Source of the DNA: Gaiellasilicea sp033857955
Lineage (GTDB): Bacteria; Actinomycetota; Thermoleophilia; Gaiellales; Gaiellaceae
Reading direction: 5' to 3'
Length of the DNA stretch: 64,000 nt
NCBI GenBank assembly: GCA_033857955.1
Contig: JAWVCW010000001.1
Span: 1-64,000, forward strand
This document shows, piece by piece, positions 25,094-32,711 of this stretch; position 1 is the first letter of the stretch, and each line of letters begins with the position of its first letter. Made by a program: the position numbers and the translations under genes. The notes below the pieces were generated by a model. It was not told the origin of the DNA, did not search any database, and was given only the letters and a program-made list of their open reading frames with translations.

Positions 25094-25903
25094 ATGCGTA
25101 TGCGCCGTCTTCTGCTCCTCTTGGCCCTCTCAGCGGCCGGACTTGCGTCCACCAGCGCTCCCGCTGCGACCGGGCCGGTGCTGAAGATCAACTTCCCCGA
25201 AGGCTGGTCGGCACGGCTGATGGCCGACCGAGCCGCTGAGGTACGGCAGATCGCGATCCGGAAGCGCGGCGTCACTCCCCGGCTGAGCGGCGCGACCTAT
25301 GCCGCCGCGACCCGTGCCGCAAAGGCTCCCGCTACATTCAGGCCGTTCCTGAAGCGCCGCAGCATCGAGGGCTTCCTCTTCCCGTCGACGTATTTCTTCC
25401 AGCCGTCTTCGAGTGCGGCGAGCCTCGTCGCAAGGCAGATGGAGACGTTCGAACAGCGTTGGGCTCCGATCGACCTCCGCGCCGCGAAGGCACGCAAGCG
25501 GACGGCGTACGACGTCCTGATCATCGCGTCGTTGATCGAGAAGGAGACCGTGGCGCCGGGCGAGCGTGCGCTCGTTGCCGCAGTGATCTACAACCGCCTC
25601 GAGCAAGGCATGCCGCTGGCGATCGACGCCTCGCTGCGCTACGGGCTCGGCGTGGAGGGCACGAGGCCACTCAAGCAGTCGCACCTCCGGAGCGACTCGC
25701 CGTACAACACGCACCGCTTCAAGGGCCTCCCTCCGACGCCGATCACGAATCCCGGCGTGCCGTCCATGCGAGCAGCCGCGAAGCCCGCAAGCGTCGACTA
25801 CCTCTACTACGTCCGCAAGCCGGACGGCGTCCATCACTTCTTCACTGCAGACGAGCAGGAGTTCTGCGACAAGGCCGTCGAGTACGGCTATCCCGGCTGT
25901 TAG
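25094..25903 (+). CDS. mltG: Endolytic transglycosylase MltG-like protein
   Basis: Cleaves nascent peptidoglycan strands outside the membrane and sets glycan length. A signal segment (about 3-24) is followed by the YceG/MltG domain: SIEGFLFPSTYFF, VLIIASLIEKETVAPGER (catalytic Glu in IEKE), NRLEQGMPLAIDASLRYGLG, and SPYNTHRFKGLPPTPITNPG. At 269 residues it is shorter than most MltG proteins (330-400), lacking much of the N-terminal LysM-like part. It converges on ribH with a 4-base overlap. Confidence 0.9.
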   Translation: MRMRRLLLLLALSAAGLASTSAPAATGPVLKINFPEGWSARLMADRAAEVRQIAIRKRGVTPRLSGATYAAATRAAKAPATFRPFLKRRSIEGFLFPSTYFFQPSSSAASLVARQMETFEQRWAPIDLRAAKARKRTAYDVLIIASLIEKETVAPGERALVAAVIYNRLEQGMPLAIDASLRYGLGVEGTRPLKQSHLRSDSPYNTHRFKGLPPTPITNPGVPSMRAAAKPASVDYLYYVRKPDGVHHFFTADEQEFCDKAVEYGYPGC

Positions 25904-26562
25904 CGCTGCGCTGCGGCGCGCAGCTGGGCGAAGACGTCTGCCATCTCGAGCCCTGTGCGCACGGCTTCGGCGCCCTTGTCGAGCCGATCGTCCGCCTGCT
26001 CGGCCTGCTCGAGCGTGAGCACGCCGAAGGCGACCGGAACACCGGTCTCGAGCGCAGCGAGCTGAAGCCCTGACGCGGCCTCGCCGGCGACGAAGTCGAA
26101 GTGCGGCGTGTCGCCGCGGATCACGCAGCCGAGCGCGACGATGCAGGCGTAACGTCGCGTCTTTGCCAAGGCCATCGCCGCAATCGGCAGCTCGAACGCG
26201 CCCGGTACGGGCATGACCGTGATCGCCTCGCGCGCCACCCCGGCCGTCTCGAGCTCGGCGAGGGCGCCCTCGAGCAGCTTCGAGGTGACTGCGCCGTTGA
26301 ACCGGCTGACGACGATCCCCACCGCGCGACGGCCACCCTCGGTCTTCCCCTGGAGGACACCGTAGCCATCGGGGACCGAGAAGTCGCCCTCGGCGTGCTC
26401 TGCAACCGAGGCTGCGGGGGGCGTGTCTGACTCGGCGCCTGGCACCGTGCCTGGCACCGTGCCTGGCACCTCTTCGGCCGCGACGCCCTCGGCAGCGGGC
26501 TCCTCGCTCTCAAGAGGGTCGACGAGCTCGGGCGCCTCGGGCCAGCTGTCGCGCTCGCTCAC
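25900..26562 (-). CDS. ribH: 6,7-dimethyl-8-ribityllumazine synthase with N-terminal extension
   Basis: Penultimate step of riboflavin synthesis. The core (about 75-220) is normal: GIVVSRFNGAVTSKLLEGAL, VPGAFELPIAAMALAKT, LGCVIRGDTPHFDFVAGEA. It is preceded by an acidic, Pro/Ala-rich extension of about 70 residues not usual for RibH. Within it, three 12-nt units (GCCTGGCACCGT) encode PGTVPGTVPG. The GTG start at 26562 overlaps the ribBA stop as GTGA. Confidence 0.94.
   Translation of the reverse strand: MSERDSWPEAPELVDPLESEEPAAEGVAAEEVPGTVPGTVPGAESDTPPAASVAEHAEGDFSVPDGYGVLQGKTEGGRRAVGIVVSRFNGAVTSKLLEGALAELETAGVAREAITVMPVPGAFELPIAAMALAKTRRYACIVALGCVIRGDTPHFDFVAGEAASGLQLAALETGVPVAFGVLTLEQAEQADDRLDKGAEAVRTGLEMADVFAQLRAAAQR
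26435..26469. repeat. Tandem 12-nt repeat (GCCTGGCACCGT) in ribH
   Basis: Three units of period 12. Each holds the palindrome GTGCC-T-GGCAC (26447-26457, 26459-26469; the first at 26435-26445 begins GCGCC). Period 12 keeps frame, giving PGTVPGTVPG in the RibH extension. Confidence 0.85.
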
Positions 26563-27833
26563 GCCTCGGCTCCGTCGTAGAGCTCAGGGTCGAAGCGCAG
26601 GTCCTGGTGATGGAGCGTGTGGCCGAGCTTTTCGCGCTTCGCCTCGAGATAGCGGCGGTTCTCGTCGTTCGGCGTGACCTCGATCGGCTCCTGGCCGACG
26701 ACCTCCAGCCCGAAGCCGGCGATGCCGGAGATCTTCTTGGGGTTGTTCGTCAGTACGCGGATCGTCGAGAGGCCAAGGTCGGCGAGGATCTGCGATCCGA
26801 TCCCGTACTCGCGCTGGTCGGCGGCGAAGCCGAGCCTGAGGTTCGCCTCCACGGTGTCGAGCCCCTGCTCCTGCAGCTCGTACGCCTTCAGCTTGCTGAG
26901 CAGCCCGATCCCGCGGCCCTCCTGCGCGAGGTAGAGGACGACGCCCTTGCCTTCCTGCTCGATCCGGCGCAGCGCGAGCTCGAGCTGCTCGCCGCAGTCG
27001 CAGCGAAGCGAGTGGAAGACATCGCCGGTGAGGCATTCGGAGTGGACGCGCACGAGCACGTCCGGTTCGCCGGCGACGTCGCCCTTCACGAGCGCGATGT
27101 GGTGCTTGCCCGTCAGCGTCTCGCGAAACGCGACGGCCGTGAACTCGCCGTACGTCGTCGGCAGCCGAACGGACGTGATCCGCTCGACGAGCTTCTCGTG
27201 CCGGCGGCGGTATTCGATCAGGTCGGCGACCGTGATCATCTTCAGCCGGTGGACCGCGCAATACTCGATCAGGTCGGGCACCCGGGCCATCGAGCCGTCG
27301 TCCTTCATGATCTCGCAGACCACACCCGCGGGGATCAGGCCTGCGAGCCGCGCGAGGTCGACCGCGGCTTCGGTCTGGCCGGAGCGCTGAAGCACGCCGC
27401 CGCGGCGGGCGCGGAGCGGGAAGATGTGACCGGGCTGGACGAGGTCGCGCGGGCCCGACGAGGGGTCGACGGCGACCTGAATCGTGTGGGCGCGGTCCTG
27501 CGCGGAGATCCCGGTGGTGACCCCCTCGCGCGCCTCGACCGAGACCGTGAACGCGGTTCCGAACGGCGTCTCGTTCTGGTCGGTCATCTGCCGGAGGCCG
27601 AGCTCGTCGCAGCGCTCCTCGGTCAGGCACAGGCAGACGAGGCCGCGTGCGTGCGTGACCATGAAGTTGACCGCCTCGGGAGTCGCGAACTGGGCCGCGA
27701 TCGTGAGGTCGCCCTCGTTCTCGCGATCCTCGTCGTCGACGACCACGACGAAGCGACCTTCGCGGATCTCCTCGATCGCCTCTTCGACGGTCGCGAACGG
27801 GCTCTCGGTGCGGGGCTCGGCTGCCATCGTCAC
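26559..27833 (-). CDS. ribBA: 3,4-DHBP synthase / GTP cyclohydrolase II
   Basis: Bifunctional enzyme starting both branches of riboflavin synthesis. N-terminal DHBP synthase: VVVDDEDRENEGDLTIAA, and ARRGGVLQRSGQTEAAVDL. C-terminal GTP cyclohydrolase II: RVHSECLTGDVFHSLRCDCG (zinc cysteines), EGRGIGLLSKLKAYELQE, and DLGLSTIRVLTNNPKK. GTG at 27833 overlaps the ribE stop as GTGA; an ATG two codons later (27827) is an equally usable start. About 424 residues. Confidence 0.96.
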   Translation of the reverse strand: MTMAAEPRTESPFATVEEAIEEIREGRFVVVVDDEDRENEGDLTIAAQFATPEAVNFMVTHARGLVCLCLTEERCDELGLRQMTDQNETPFGTAFTVSVEAREGVTTGISAQDRAHTIQVAVDPSSGPRDLVQPGHIFPLRARRGGVLQRSGQTEAAVDLARLAGLIPAGVVCEIMKDDGSMARVPDLIEYCAVHRLKMITVADLIEYRRRHEKLVERITSVRLPTTYGEFTAVAFRETLTGKHHIALVKGDVAGEPDVLVRVHSECLTGDVFHSLRCDCGEQLELALRRIEQEGKGVVLYLAQEGRGIGLLSKLKAYELQEQGLDTVEANLRLGFAADQREYGIGSQILADLGLSTIRVLTNNPKKISGIAGFGLEVVGQEPIEVTPNDENRRYLEAKREKLGHTLHHQDLRFDPELYDGAEA

Positions 27834-28396
27834 GGCCGCATCGTACCGGGGAGCAACTTTTCCACGTATTTCGCAAGCACGTCCGTTTCCAGATTCACGC
27901 GGTCTCCGGGAGCAAGCTCGCCGAGCGTCGTGACCTCGAGCGTGTGCGGGATCAGCGCCACCTCGAAGCCCGTCTCGTCGACCTCGGCCACGGTGAGCGA
28001 GACGCCGTCCACGGTGATCGATCCCTTCTCGACGCTGTAGCGGAGCAGGTCGGACGCTGCTTCGATCCGCACTCGGACGCCCTCGCCTGCCGGCGTGATC
28101 GAGGCAACCTCGCCGGTGCCGTCGACATGGCCTTGCACCTGATGGCCGCCGAGCGGATCTCCCGCCCGGAGCGCAGGCTCGACATTGACGCGGTCGCCGA
28201 ACGACTTCACGCGGGCGATCGTCTCGGGAACGACGTCGAAGGAGAGCCGGCCGGACTCGGCGGCGACCACCGTGAGGCAGACTCCGTCGATTGCGACCGA
28301 GTCGCCGACTTCCGCGGCGGTCTGCGATTCGACGACGAGCCGCCCGTCCTCGAAGGACGCCACCTCTCCTATCTCCCGCACGAGCCCGGTGAACAT
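27830..28396 (-). CDS. ribE: Riboflavin synthase alpha chain
   Basis: Converts two lumazine molecules to riboflavin. 188 residues with the duplicated barrel: MFTGLVREIGEVASFEDGRL with DSVAIDGVCLTVV, then GHVDGTGEVASITP with GSITVDGVSLTVAEV. It lies between ribD (9 bases) and ribBA (GTGA overlap) in the rib operon. Confidence 0.96.
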   Translation of the reverse strand: MFTGLVREIGEVASFEDGRLVVESQTAAEVGDSVAIDGVCLTVVAAESGRLSFDVVPETIARVKSFGDRVNVEPALRAGDPLGGHQVQGHVDGTGEVASITPAGEGVRVRIEAASDLLRYSVEKGSITVDGVSLTVAEVDETGFEVALIPHTLEVTTLGELAPGDRVNLETDVLAKYVEKLLPGTMRP

Positions 28397-28405
28397 GATG
28401 GGAGG

Positions 28406-29341
28406 TTACGGCTCCCGCAGGTAGGCCTCCAGCTGAACGTCCTCGCCGACCTGCGTGCCCGTCAGCCGGCTCAGCCGGAAGGGCCGGCCGAGCGCGTCGA
28501 CGAGGAGCGGCCCCGCACCCGAGAGCGTCGGCGCCACGAAGAGGAGCAGCTTGTCGACGAGACCCGCCTCCAGGAACGCCCGCGCCAGCGTCGGGCCGCC
28601 TTCGAGCAGAAGCGACTGGACGCCTTCGGCTGCCAGCGCGCGCAACTCGTCCTCGAGCGGGCCCGAGCGGAGCTCGAGCTCCGAGCCTTCGGGCAGCGGA
28701 CCAGTTCCGAAGGCGAGCCGCCGCGGCTGTCGCTCCACGTCGACCTCGCGCGCGTCGAGGCGCGGGTTCTCCAGGCGGACGGTCCCCATCCCGACCGCCA
28801 CCGCGTCGGACGCGGCGCGCAACTCGTGCACGCGGCGGCGCGACGCCTCTCCCGAGACCCAGCGCTCTCCGGCCACGGTGACCCGCCCGTCGAGCGTCAT
28901 CGCGGCCTTGTAGGTGACGAAGGGCCGGCCGAGCCCGACCCAGGTGCGCCAGGTCTCGTTCTGTCGCCGGGCCTCGAAGGTGTCCGCGTGGACGGCCTCG
29001 ACGCCCTCGGCACGCAGCCGCTCCAGCCCACCCGCCGCCTCCGGGTTCGGGTCGAGCGAGCCGGCGACGACGCGCGAGACCCCGGCGGCGAGCACGGCGT
29101 CGACGCACGGCGGCGTCGTGCCGTGGTGGACGCACGGCTCCATCGTCACGTAGAGGGTCGCGCCGCGAGCCCGCCCGCCGGCCGCTTCGAGCGCGACGAT
29201 CTCGCCGTGCCGGCCGCTTTCCTCGGTCGCGCCCTCGCCGACGATCTCGCCGTCCGCGACCACCACGGCGCCGACCGTCGGCTTCGGGTACCCCCGGCCG
29301 TCGGCATTCTCCGCGAGCTCGAGCGCCCGCTGCAGGCTCAT
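28406..29341 (-). CDS. ribD: Bifunctional riboflavin deaminase/reductase RibD
   Basis: Deaminates and reduces the pyrimidine intermediate of riboflavin synthesis. The deaminase domain has the zinc site as HGEIVALEAAG (Gly in place of the usual Ala of HAE) and EPCVHHGTTPPCVDAVLAAG; the reductase domain has FVTYKAAMTLDGRV and LLLEGGPTLARAFLEAGLVD. About 311 residues. The ATG at 29341 overlaps the rpe stop as ATGA and gives the family N-terminus; the open frame continues upstream without homology. Confidence 0.94.
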   Translation of the reverse strand: MSLQRALELAENADGRGYPKPTVGAVVVADGEIVGEGATEESGRHGEIVALEAAGGRARGATLYVTMEPCVHHGTTPPCVDAVLAAGVSRVVAGSLDPNPEAAGGLERLRAEGVEAVHADTFEARRQNETWRTWVGLGRPFVTYKAAMTLDGRVTVAGERWVSGEASRRRVHELRAASDAVAVGMGTVRLENPRLDAREVDVERQPRRLAFGTGPLPEGSELELRSGPLEDELRALAAEGVQSLLLEGGPTLARAFLEAGLVDKLLLFVAPTLSGAGPLLVDALGRPFRLSRLTGTQVGEDVQLEAYLREP

Positions 29342-30012
29342 GCCAGTGCTTGTACCAAGCGGCGGTAGGCGCGCGGGAGGTCTTCGAGCTCGAAGATGCC
29401 ACTGCCGACGACGAGCAGGTCGGCACCCGCGTCGCGCACCCGCCGCACGTTCTCGGCCTTGACGCCTCCGTCCACCTGCACGAAGCAGTCGACGAGCTCG
29501 CGCGTCTGCGCGATCCGCTCGTAGGCCTCCTCCATGAACTCCTGGCCCGAGTAGCCCGGATTGATCGACATGCAGAGGCAGAGGTCGGCGCCGAGGTTTG
29601 CGGCCTCCGCCCCGACTTCCACCTCGGTGCCGGGATTGAAGGCGACGCCCGCGCCGAGCCCGTGCTCGCGAGCCTGCGCGAGCACCGCGCCGACATCGTC
29701 CACCGCCTCGACGTGGAAGGTGACGCTGTCCCCACCGGACGCCGCGATCTCCTGGAAGTGATGCGCCGGGTTGTCGACCATCAGGTGACAGTCGATCCGG
29801 CCGTCCATCCGATGGATCATCGGCGCGATCGAGCGCAGGACGACCGGCCCGATCGTCACCGGCGGGACGAAGTGGCCGTCGCCGACGTCGAAGTGGAAGA
29901 TGCGGACGCCGGCGTTGAGCAGGGCCTGGATCTGATCGCCGAGGTGCGCGAAGTCCGCCGCGTAGAGGGACGGCTCGATCTCGACCGTGCGAACCCACTC
30001 GCGCCATGCCAC
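29338..30012 (-). CDS. rpe: Ribulose-phosphate 3-epimerase
   Basis: Interconverts ribulose-5-phosphate and xylulose-5-phosphate; it supplies the pentose used by the downstream ribBA. 224 residues with EIEPSLYAADFAHLGDQI, FHFDVGDGHFVPPVTIGP (metal-binding His/Asp), DCHLMVDNPAHH, and VQVDGGVKAENVRRV. It sits between rsmB and ribD in the operon. Confidence 0.96.
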   Translation of the reverse strand: MAWREWVRTVEIEPSLYAADFAHLGDQIQALLNAGVRIFHFDVGDGHFVPPVTIGPVVLRSIAPMIHRMDGRIDCHLMVDNPAHHFQEIAASGGDSVTFHVEAVDDVGAVLAQAREHGLGAGVAFNPGTEVEVGAEAANLGADLCLCMSINPGYSGQEFMEEAYERIAQTRELVDCFVQVDGGVKAENVRRVRDAGADLLVVGSGIFELEDLPRAYRRLVQALA

Positions 30013-30038
30013 ACGGCGATCTTAGGCCGGGTGCAGGA

Positions 30039-31250
30039 CTACGCGACGCGAAGGCGCGCGATGAAGAAGCCGCTGGTGTCGTGGACGTGGGGCAGCGTCT
30101 GCAGGAACTCGGGCCGGGACGGGTGCCGGAACTGCGCCCAGCCCTCGATCGGTTCGATCTCGAGTCCCGACGCGTCGACCACCGCCTCGGCTTCGTCCGC
30201 GTTGACCGTGCAGACGGAGTAGACGATCGTGCCGCCCGCCCGTGTTCGCTCGGCGGCTGCGCGGAGGAGGCCGAGCTGGAGCTCGGGGAGCGGTGAGGAG
30301 CGCCAGCGGAGGTCGGGCCGCGCGGCGAGGACTCCGAGACCCGAGCAGGGCGCGTCGACGAGAGCCCGGTCGAAGCCGGTCAGCTCGGGCGGCAACTCGA
30401 GCCCGTCGGCGTGGACGACACGCACGTTCGCAGCGCCGAGCCGGCTGACGTTCTCCTCGAGCTCGCGTGCCCTGGCTTCGTTCACCTCGACCGCGACGAC
30501 GTCGCCCGCGAGCATCGTCGCCTTCCCGCCGGGTGCAGCGCAGAGATCCAGCACTCGCTCCCCCTCCCGTGAAGCAACGACGAGGCCGGCGAGCTGCGAG
30601 CCGCGGCTCTGCGGCCAGATGCGGCCCTCGGCGAGGGCCTGCTCGTCGACGCGATCGACGACGTAGGCGTTCGGGATGTCGGTTTCGGCCCCGTCCGGGG
30701 ACTGTCCCCGGACATGTCTGACGACGACGGGTGGCGACTCGTTCTGCGCGCGCATCAGCGCGAGCGCTCCTTCCTCGCCGAGGTCGCGCCGCCAGACGTC
30801 CCAGATCCAGTCCGGGTAGGAGTGCTTGAGCGGCCCCTCCGGCAGTCCCGCGATGAGCTGTGCGATTCCCTCGGAGACCCGGCGCAGGACCGCGTTCGTG
30901 AACGGAACTGCTCGCTCGACGCCCGCGCGGCGCACGAGCTCGACCGATTCGTTCACGGCGGCGTAGCGCGGAACGCCGTCGAGGTACCCGAGCTGGTACG
31001 CGCCGAGCCGAAGCGCCGCGAGCACCGGCGCGTCGAGCTTTCGTACCGGTCGCTTCCCGAGCGTCTCGATCGCGTGATCGAGCGTGCGCATGCGCTGCAC
31101 CGAGCCGAACGCGAGCTGGCGGGCGAGCGAGCGGTCTCGGTCGTCGAGCCCCGCGGAGGCGGTCCGGAGCGCGCGGTCCGCATAGGCCCCCTCTTCGGCC
31201 ACGCGGCGCAGGACGTCATACGCGGCCTTGCGGGCCGGAGCGACGCTCAC
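30039..31250 (-). CDS. rsmB: 16S rRNA (cytosine-967-C5)-methyltransferase RsmB
   Basis: NusB-like N-terminal domain (AARKAAYDVLRRVAEEGAYA, LARQLAFGSVQRMRTLDHAI) followed by a RsmB/Nop methyltransferase domain: VLDLCAAPGGKATMLA, VDAPCSGLGVLAARPDLRWR, VYSVCTVNADEAEAV with the two catalytic cysteines. 403 residues. Around residues 178-187 the protein has VRGQSPDG, encoded by a perfect 21-bp palindrome (30693-30713) that looks like an inserted repeat in the linker between domains. GTG start; its first bases overlap the fmt stop as GTGA. Confidence 0.95.
   Translation of the reverse strand: MSVAPARKAAYDVLRRVAEEGAYADRALRTASAGLDDRDRSLARQLAFGSVQRMRTLDHAIETLGKRPVRKLDAPVLAALRLGAYQLGYLDGVPRYAAVNESVELVRRAGVERAVPFTNAVLRRVSEGIAQLIAGLPEGPLKHSYPDWIWDVWRRDLGEEGALALMRAQNESPPVVVRHVRGQSPDGAETDIPNAYVVDRVDEQALAEGRIWPQSRGSQLAGLVVASREGERVLDLCAAPGGKATMLAGDVVAVEVNEARARELEENVSRLGAANVRVVHADGLELPPELTGFDRALVDAPCSGLGVLAARPDLRWRSSPLPELQLGLLRAAAERTRAGGTIVYSVCTVNADEAEAVVDASGLEIEPIEGWAQFRHPSRPEFLQTLPHVHDTSGFFIARLRVA
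30693..30713. repeat. GTCCGGGGAC-T-GTCCCCGGAC palindrome inside rsmB
   Basis: Perfect 10-bp arms around a T. The same palindrome, with A at its centre (thus inverted), stands in the spacer at 46524-46544. Here it is within coding sequence and in frame, encoding VRGQSPD. Right flank GGACATGTC resembles the flank of the 16661 palindrome (GGACATG). Confidence 0.9.
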
Positions 31251-32032
31251 CGCAGGCCGCGAACGAAGGCGTCGTAAGGCATGCGCGTACCGCCCTCCGG
31301 CTGCACCTCGAGCGGCACGAGCTCGCCGTCCTCGAGCTGCGCCTTCCAGATCGTGACCGGACGTCCATGCAGCTCGCCGCGCGCGCCGATGTGCGGGGAG
31401 AGGGCGCGAATCCGGTTCAGGCTCTCGACGGGCCGCGAGAGGTCGAGCACGCGGTCGTCGGGCTCGATCTTCGCGGCATAGCTCGCCTCCCCCTCCTGTG
31501 GCCAGAAAACCGGCTCCGGCAGCACCTCGTCGAGCAGCTCGACTGCGAGCTCGCCGGCGCGGGCGTACACCGCGCCAGCGTCGTCCTCCGGGGTCAGGAG
31601 GAAGCCGCGCTGGGCGGCGATCGGTCCGGCATCGAGCTCCTTCACGGTCTCGTGGATCGTCACGCCCGTCTCGGGGTCACCGGCCAGCAGCGCGCGCTCG
31701 ACCGGTGCCGCTCCGCGCCAGCGGGGCAGGAGCGACGGGTGCACGTTCAGCCAGAGGCCGCGCTCGAGCAGATCCTCCGGGATCAACAGCCCGTAGGCGA
31801 CGACCACGATCGTCTCGGCGGGAAGCTCGACCTCGGTCGTCGGCCGCTCGGGCTGGAGCACGGGGATCCCGAGCCGCTCGGCGGCGAGCTTTGCCGGTGG
31901 CGCAGCAAGCTTACGGCCGCGGCCCGCGGGCCGGTCGGGTCGGGTCAGCAAGGCCGCGACGTCGTGACGGGCGGCGAGCCGCTCGAGCACGTCAGCGCCG
32001 AACGGCGCCGTGGCGGCAACCGCGATCCTCAC
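31247..32032 (-). CDS. fmt: Methionyl-tRNA formyltransferase
   Basis: Formylates initiator Met-tRNA. 261 residues: N-terminal Rossmann-like formyl-transferase domain with YGLLIPEDLLERGLWLNVHP, PSLLPRWRGAAPVERALLAG and TIHETVKELDAGPIAAQRGF, then a short C-terminal tRNA-binding part. It is about 50 residues shorter than usual at the C-terminus, though catalytic residues (Asn, His, Asp) are present. def lies just upstream, the standard pairing. Confidence 0.95.
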   Translation of the reverse strand: MRIAVAATAPFGADVLERLAARHDVAALLTRPDRPAGRGRKLAAPPAKLAAERLGIPVLQPERPTTEVELPAETIVVVAYGLLIPEDLLERGLWLNVHPSLLPRWRGAAPVERALLAGDPETGVTIHETVKELDAGPIAAQRGFLLTPEDDAGAVYARAGELAVELLDEVLPEPVFWPQEGEASYAAKIEPDDRVLDLSRPVESLNRIRALSPHIGARGELHGRPVTIWKAQLEDGELVPLEVQPEGGTRMPYDAFVRGLR

Positions 32033-32058
32033 GCAGGGAGGCTACGCCAAGGAAGGAG

Positions 32059-32643
32059 CTAGAGCGTCTTGCGCAGCGTCGCAAGCGCCTCGCGGCGCGC
32101 GTCGTCGTTCGTGCGCTCGAGCATCAGCACGCCGTCGAGATGGTCGAGCTCATGCTGGACGACACGGGCGTCCATCCCTTCTAGCTGGAGCCGAAGCGGC
32201 GCGCCGGTGAGATCCTGGCCCTCGATCGTCACGTCGTCCGCACGCTCGACCGGCACGAGCACGCCCTGGAGCGACAGGCACCCTTCGTCGGCGACGTCGG
32301 TGTCACCGGAGCGCTCGGTGATCTCCGGGTTCACGATTGGCGTGACCTCCTCCTGGTCGCTCGCCTGAAAGACGAACAGGCGCTGGAGGACGCCGACCTG
32401 AGTCGCGGCGAGGCCGACGCCGCGGGCGTCGTGCATCAGGTGCGCCATCTTCTCGGCGAGCCGCGCCAGGTCGTCGTCGAACTGCTCGACCTCGCGGGCG
32501 CGCATCCGCAGCACCGCGTCCGGGTACTGGCGGATCTGCGCGAGCGCGACACGACGGCGCGCTTGCGCCTGCGCGTCGAGCTCTCGCTCGTCCCGCTCGT
32601 CGCCGCTGTCCTCTTCCGGGGGTCCGCCGCCCGCCGCCGCCAT
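32059..32643 (-). CDS. def: Peptide deformylase
   Basis: Removes the N-formyl group from new proteins. Motifs: GVGLAATQVGVLQRLFVF (motif I), EGCLSLQGVLVPVERADDVT (motif II, Cys metal ligand) and VVQHELDHLDGVLMLER (motif III, HExxH). 194 residues with an acidic, charged N-terminal extension of about 35 residues; a later start cannot be excluded. It stands between priA and fmt. Confidence 0.95.
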   Translation of the reverse strand: MAAAGGGPPEEDSGDERDERELDAQAQARRRVALAQIRQYPDAVLRMRAREVEQFDDDLARLAEKMAHLMHDARGVGLAATQVGVLQRLFVFQASDQEEVTPIVNPEITERSGDTDVADEGCLSLQGVLVPVERADDVTIEGQDLTGAPLRLQLEGMDARVVQHELDHLDGVLMLERTNDDARREALATLRKTL

Positions 32644-32711
32644 GACACGAGTCTAGTGACGCTGTACAGAGCTTCCGTCCCTCGATGGGGTGATCGAACG
32701 GCTAGGTGGCG

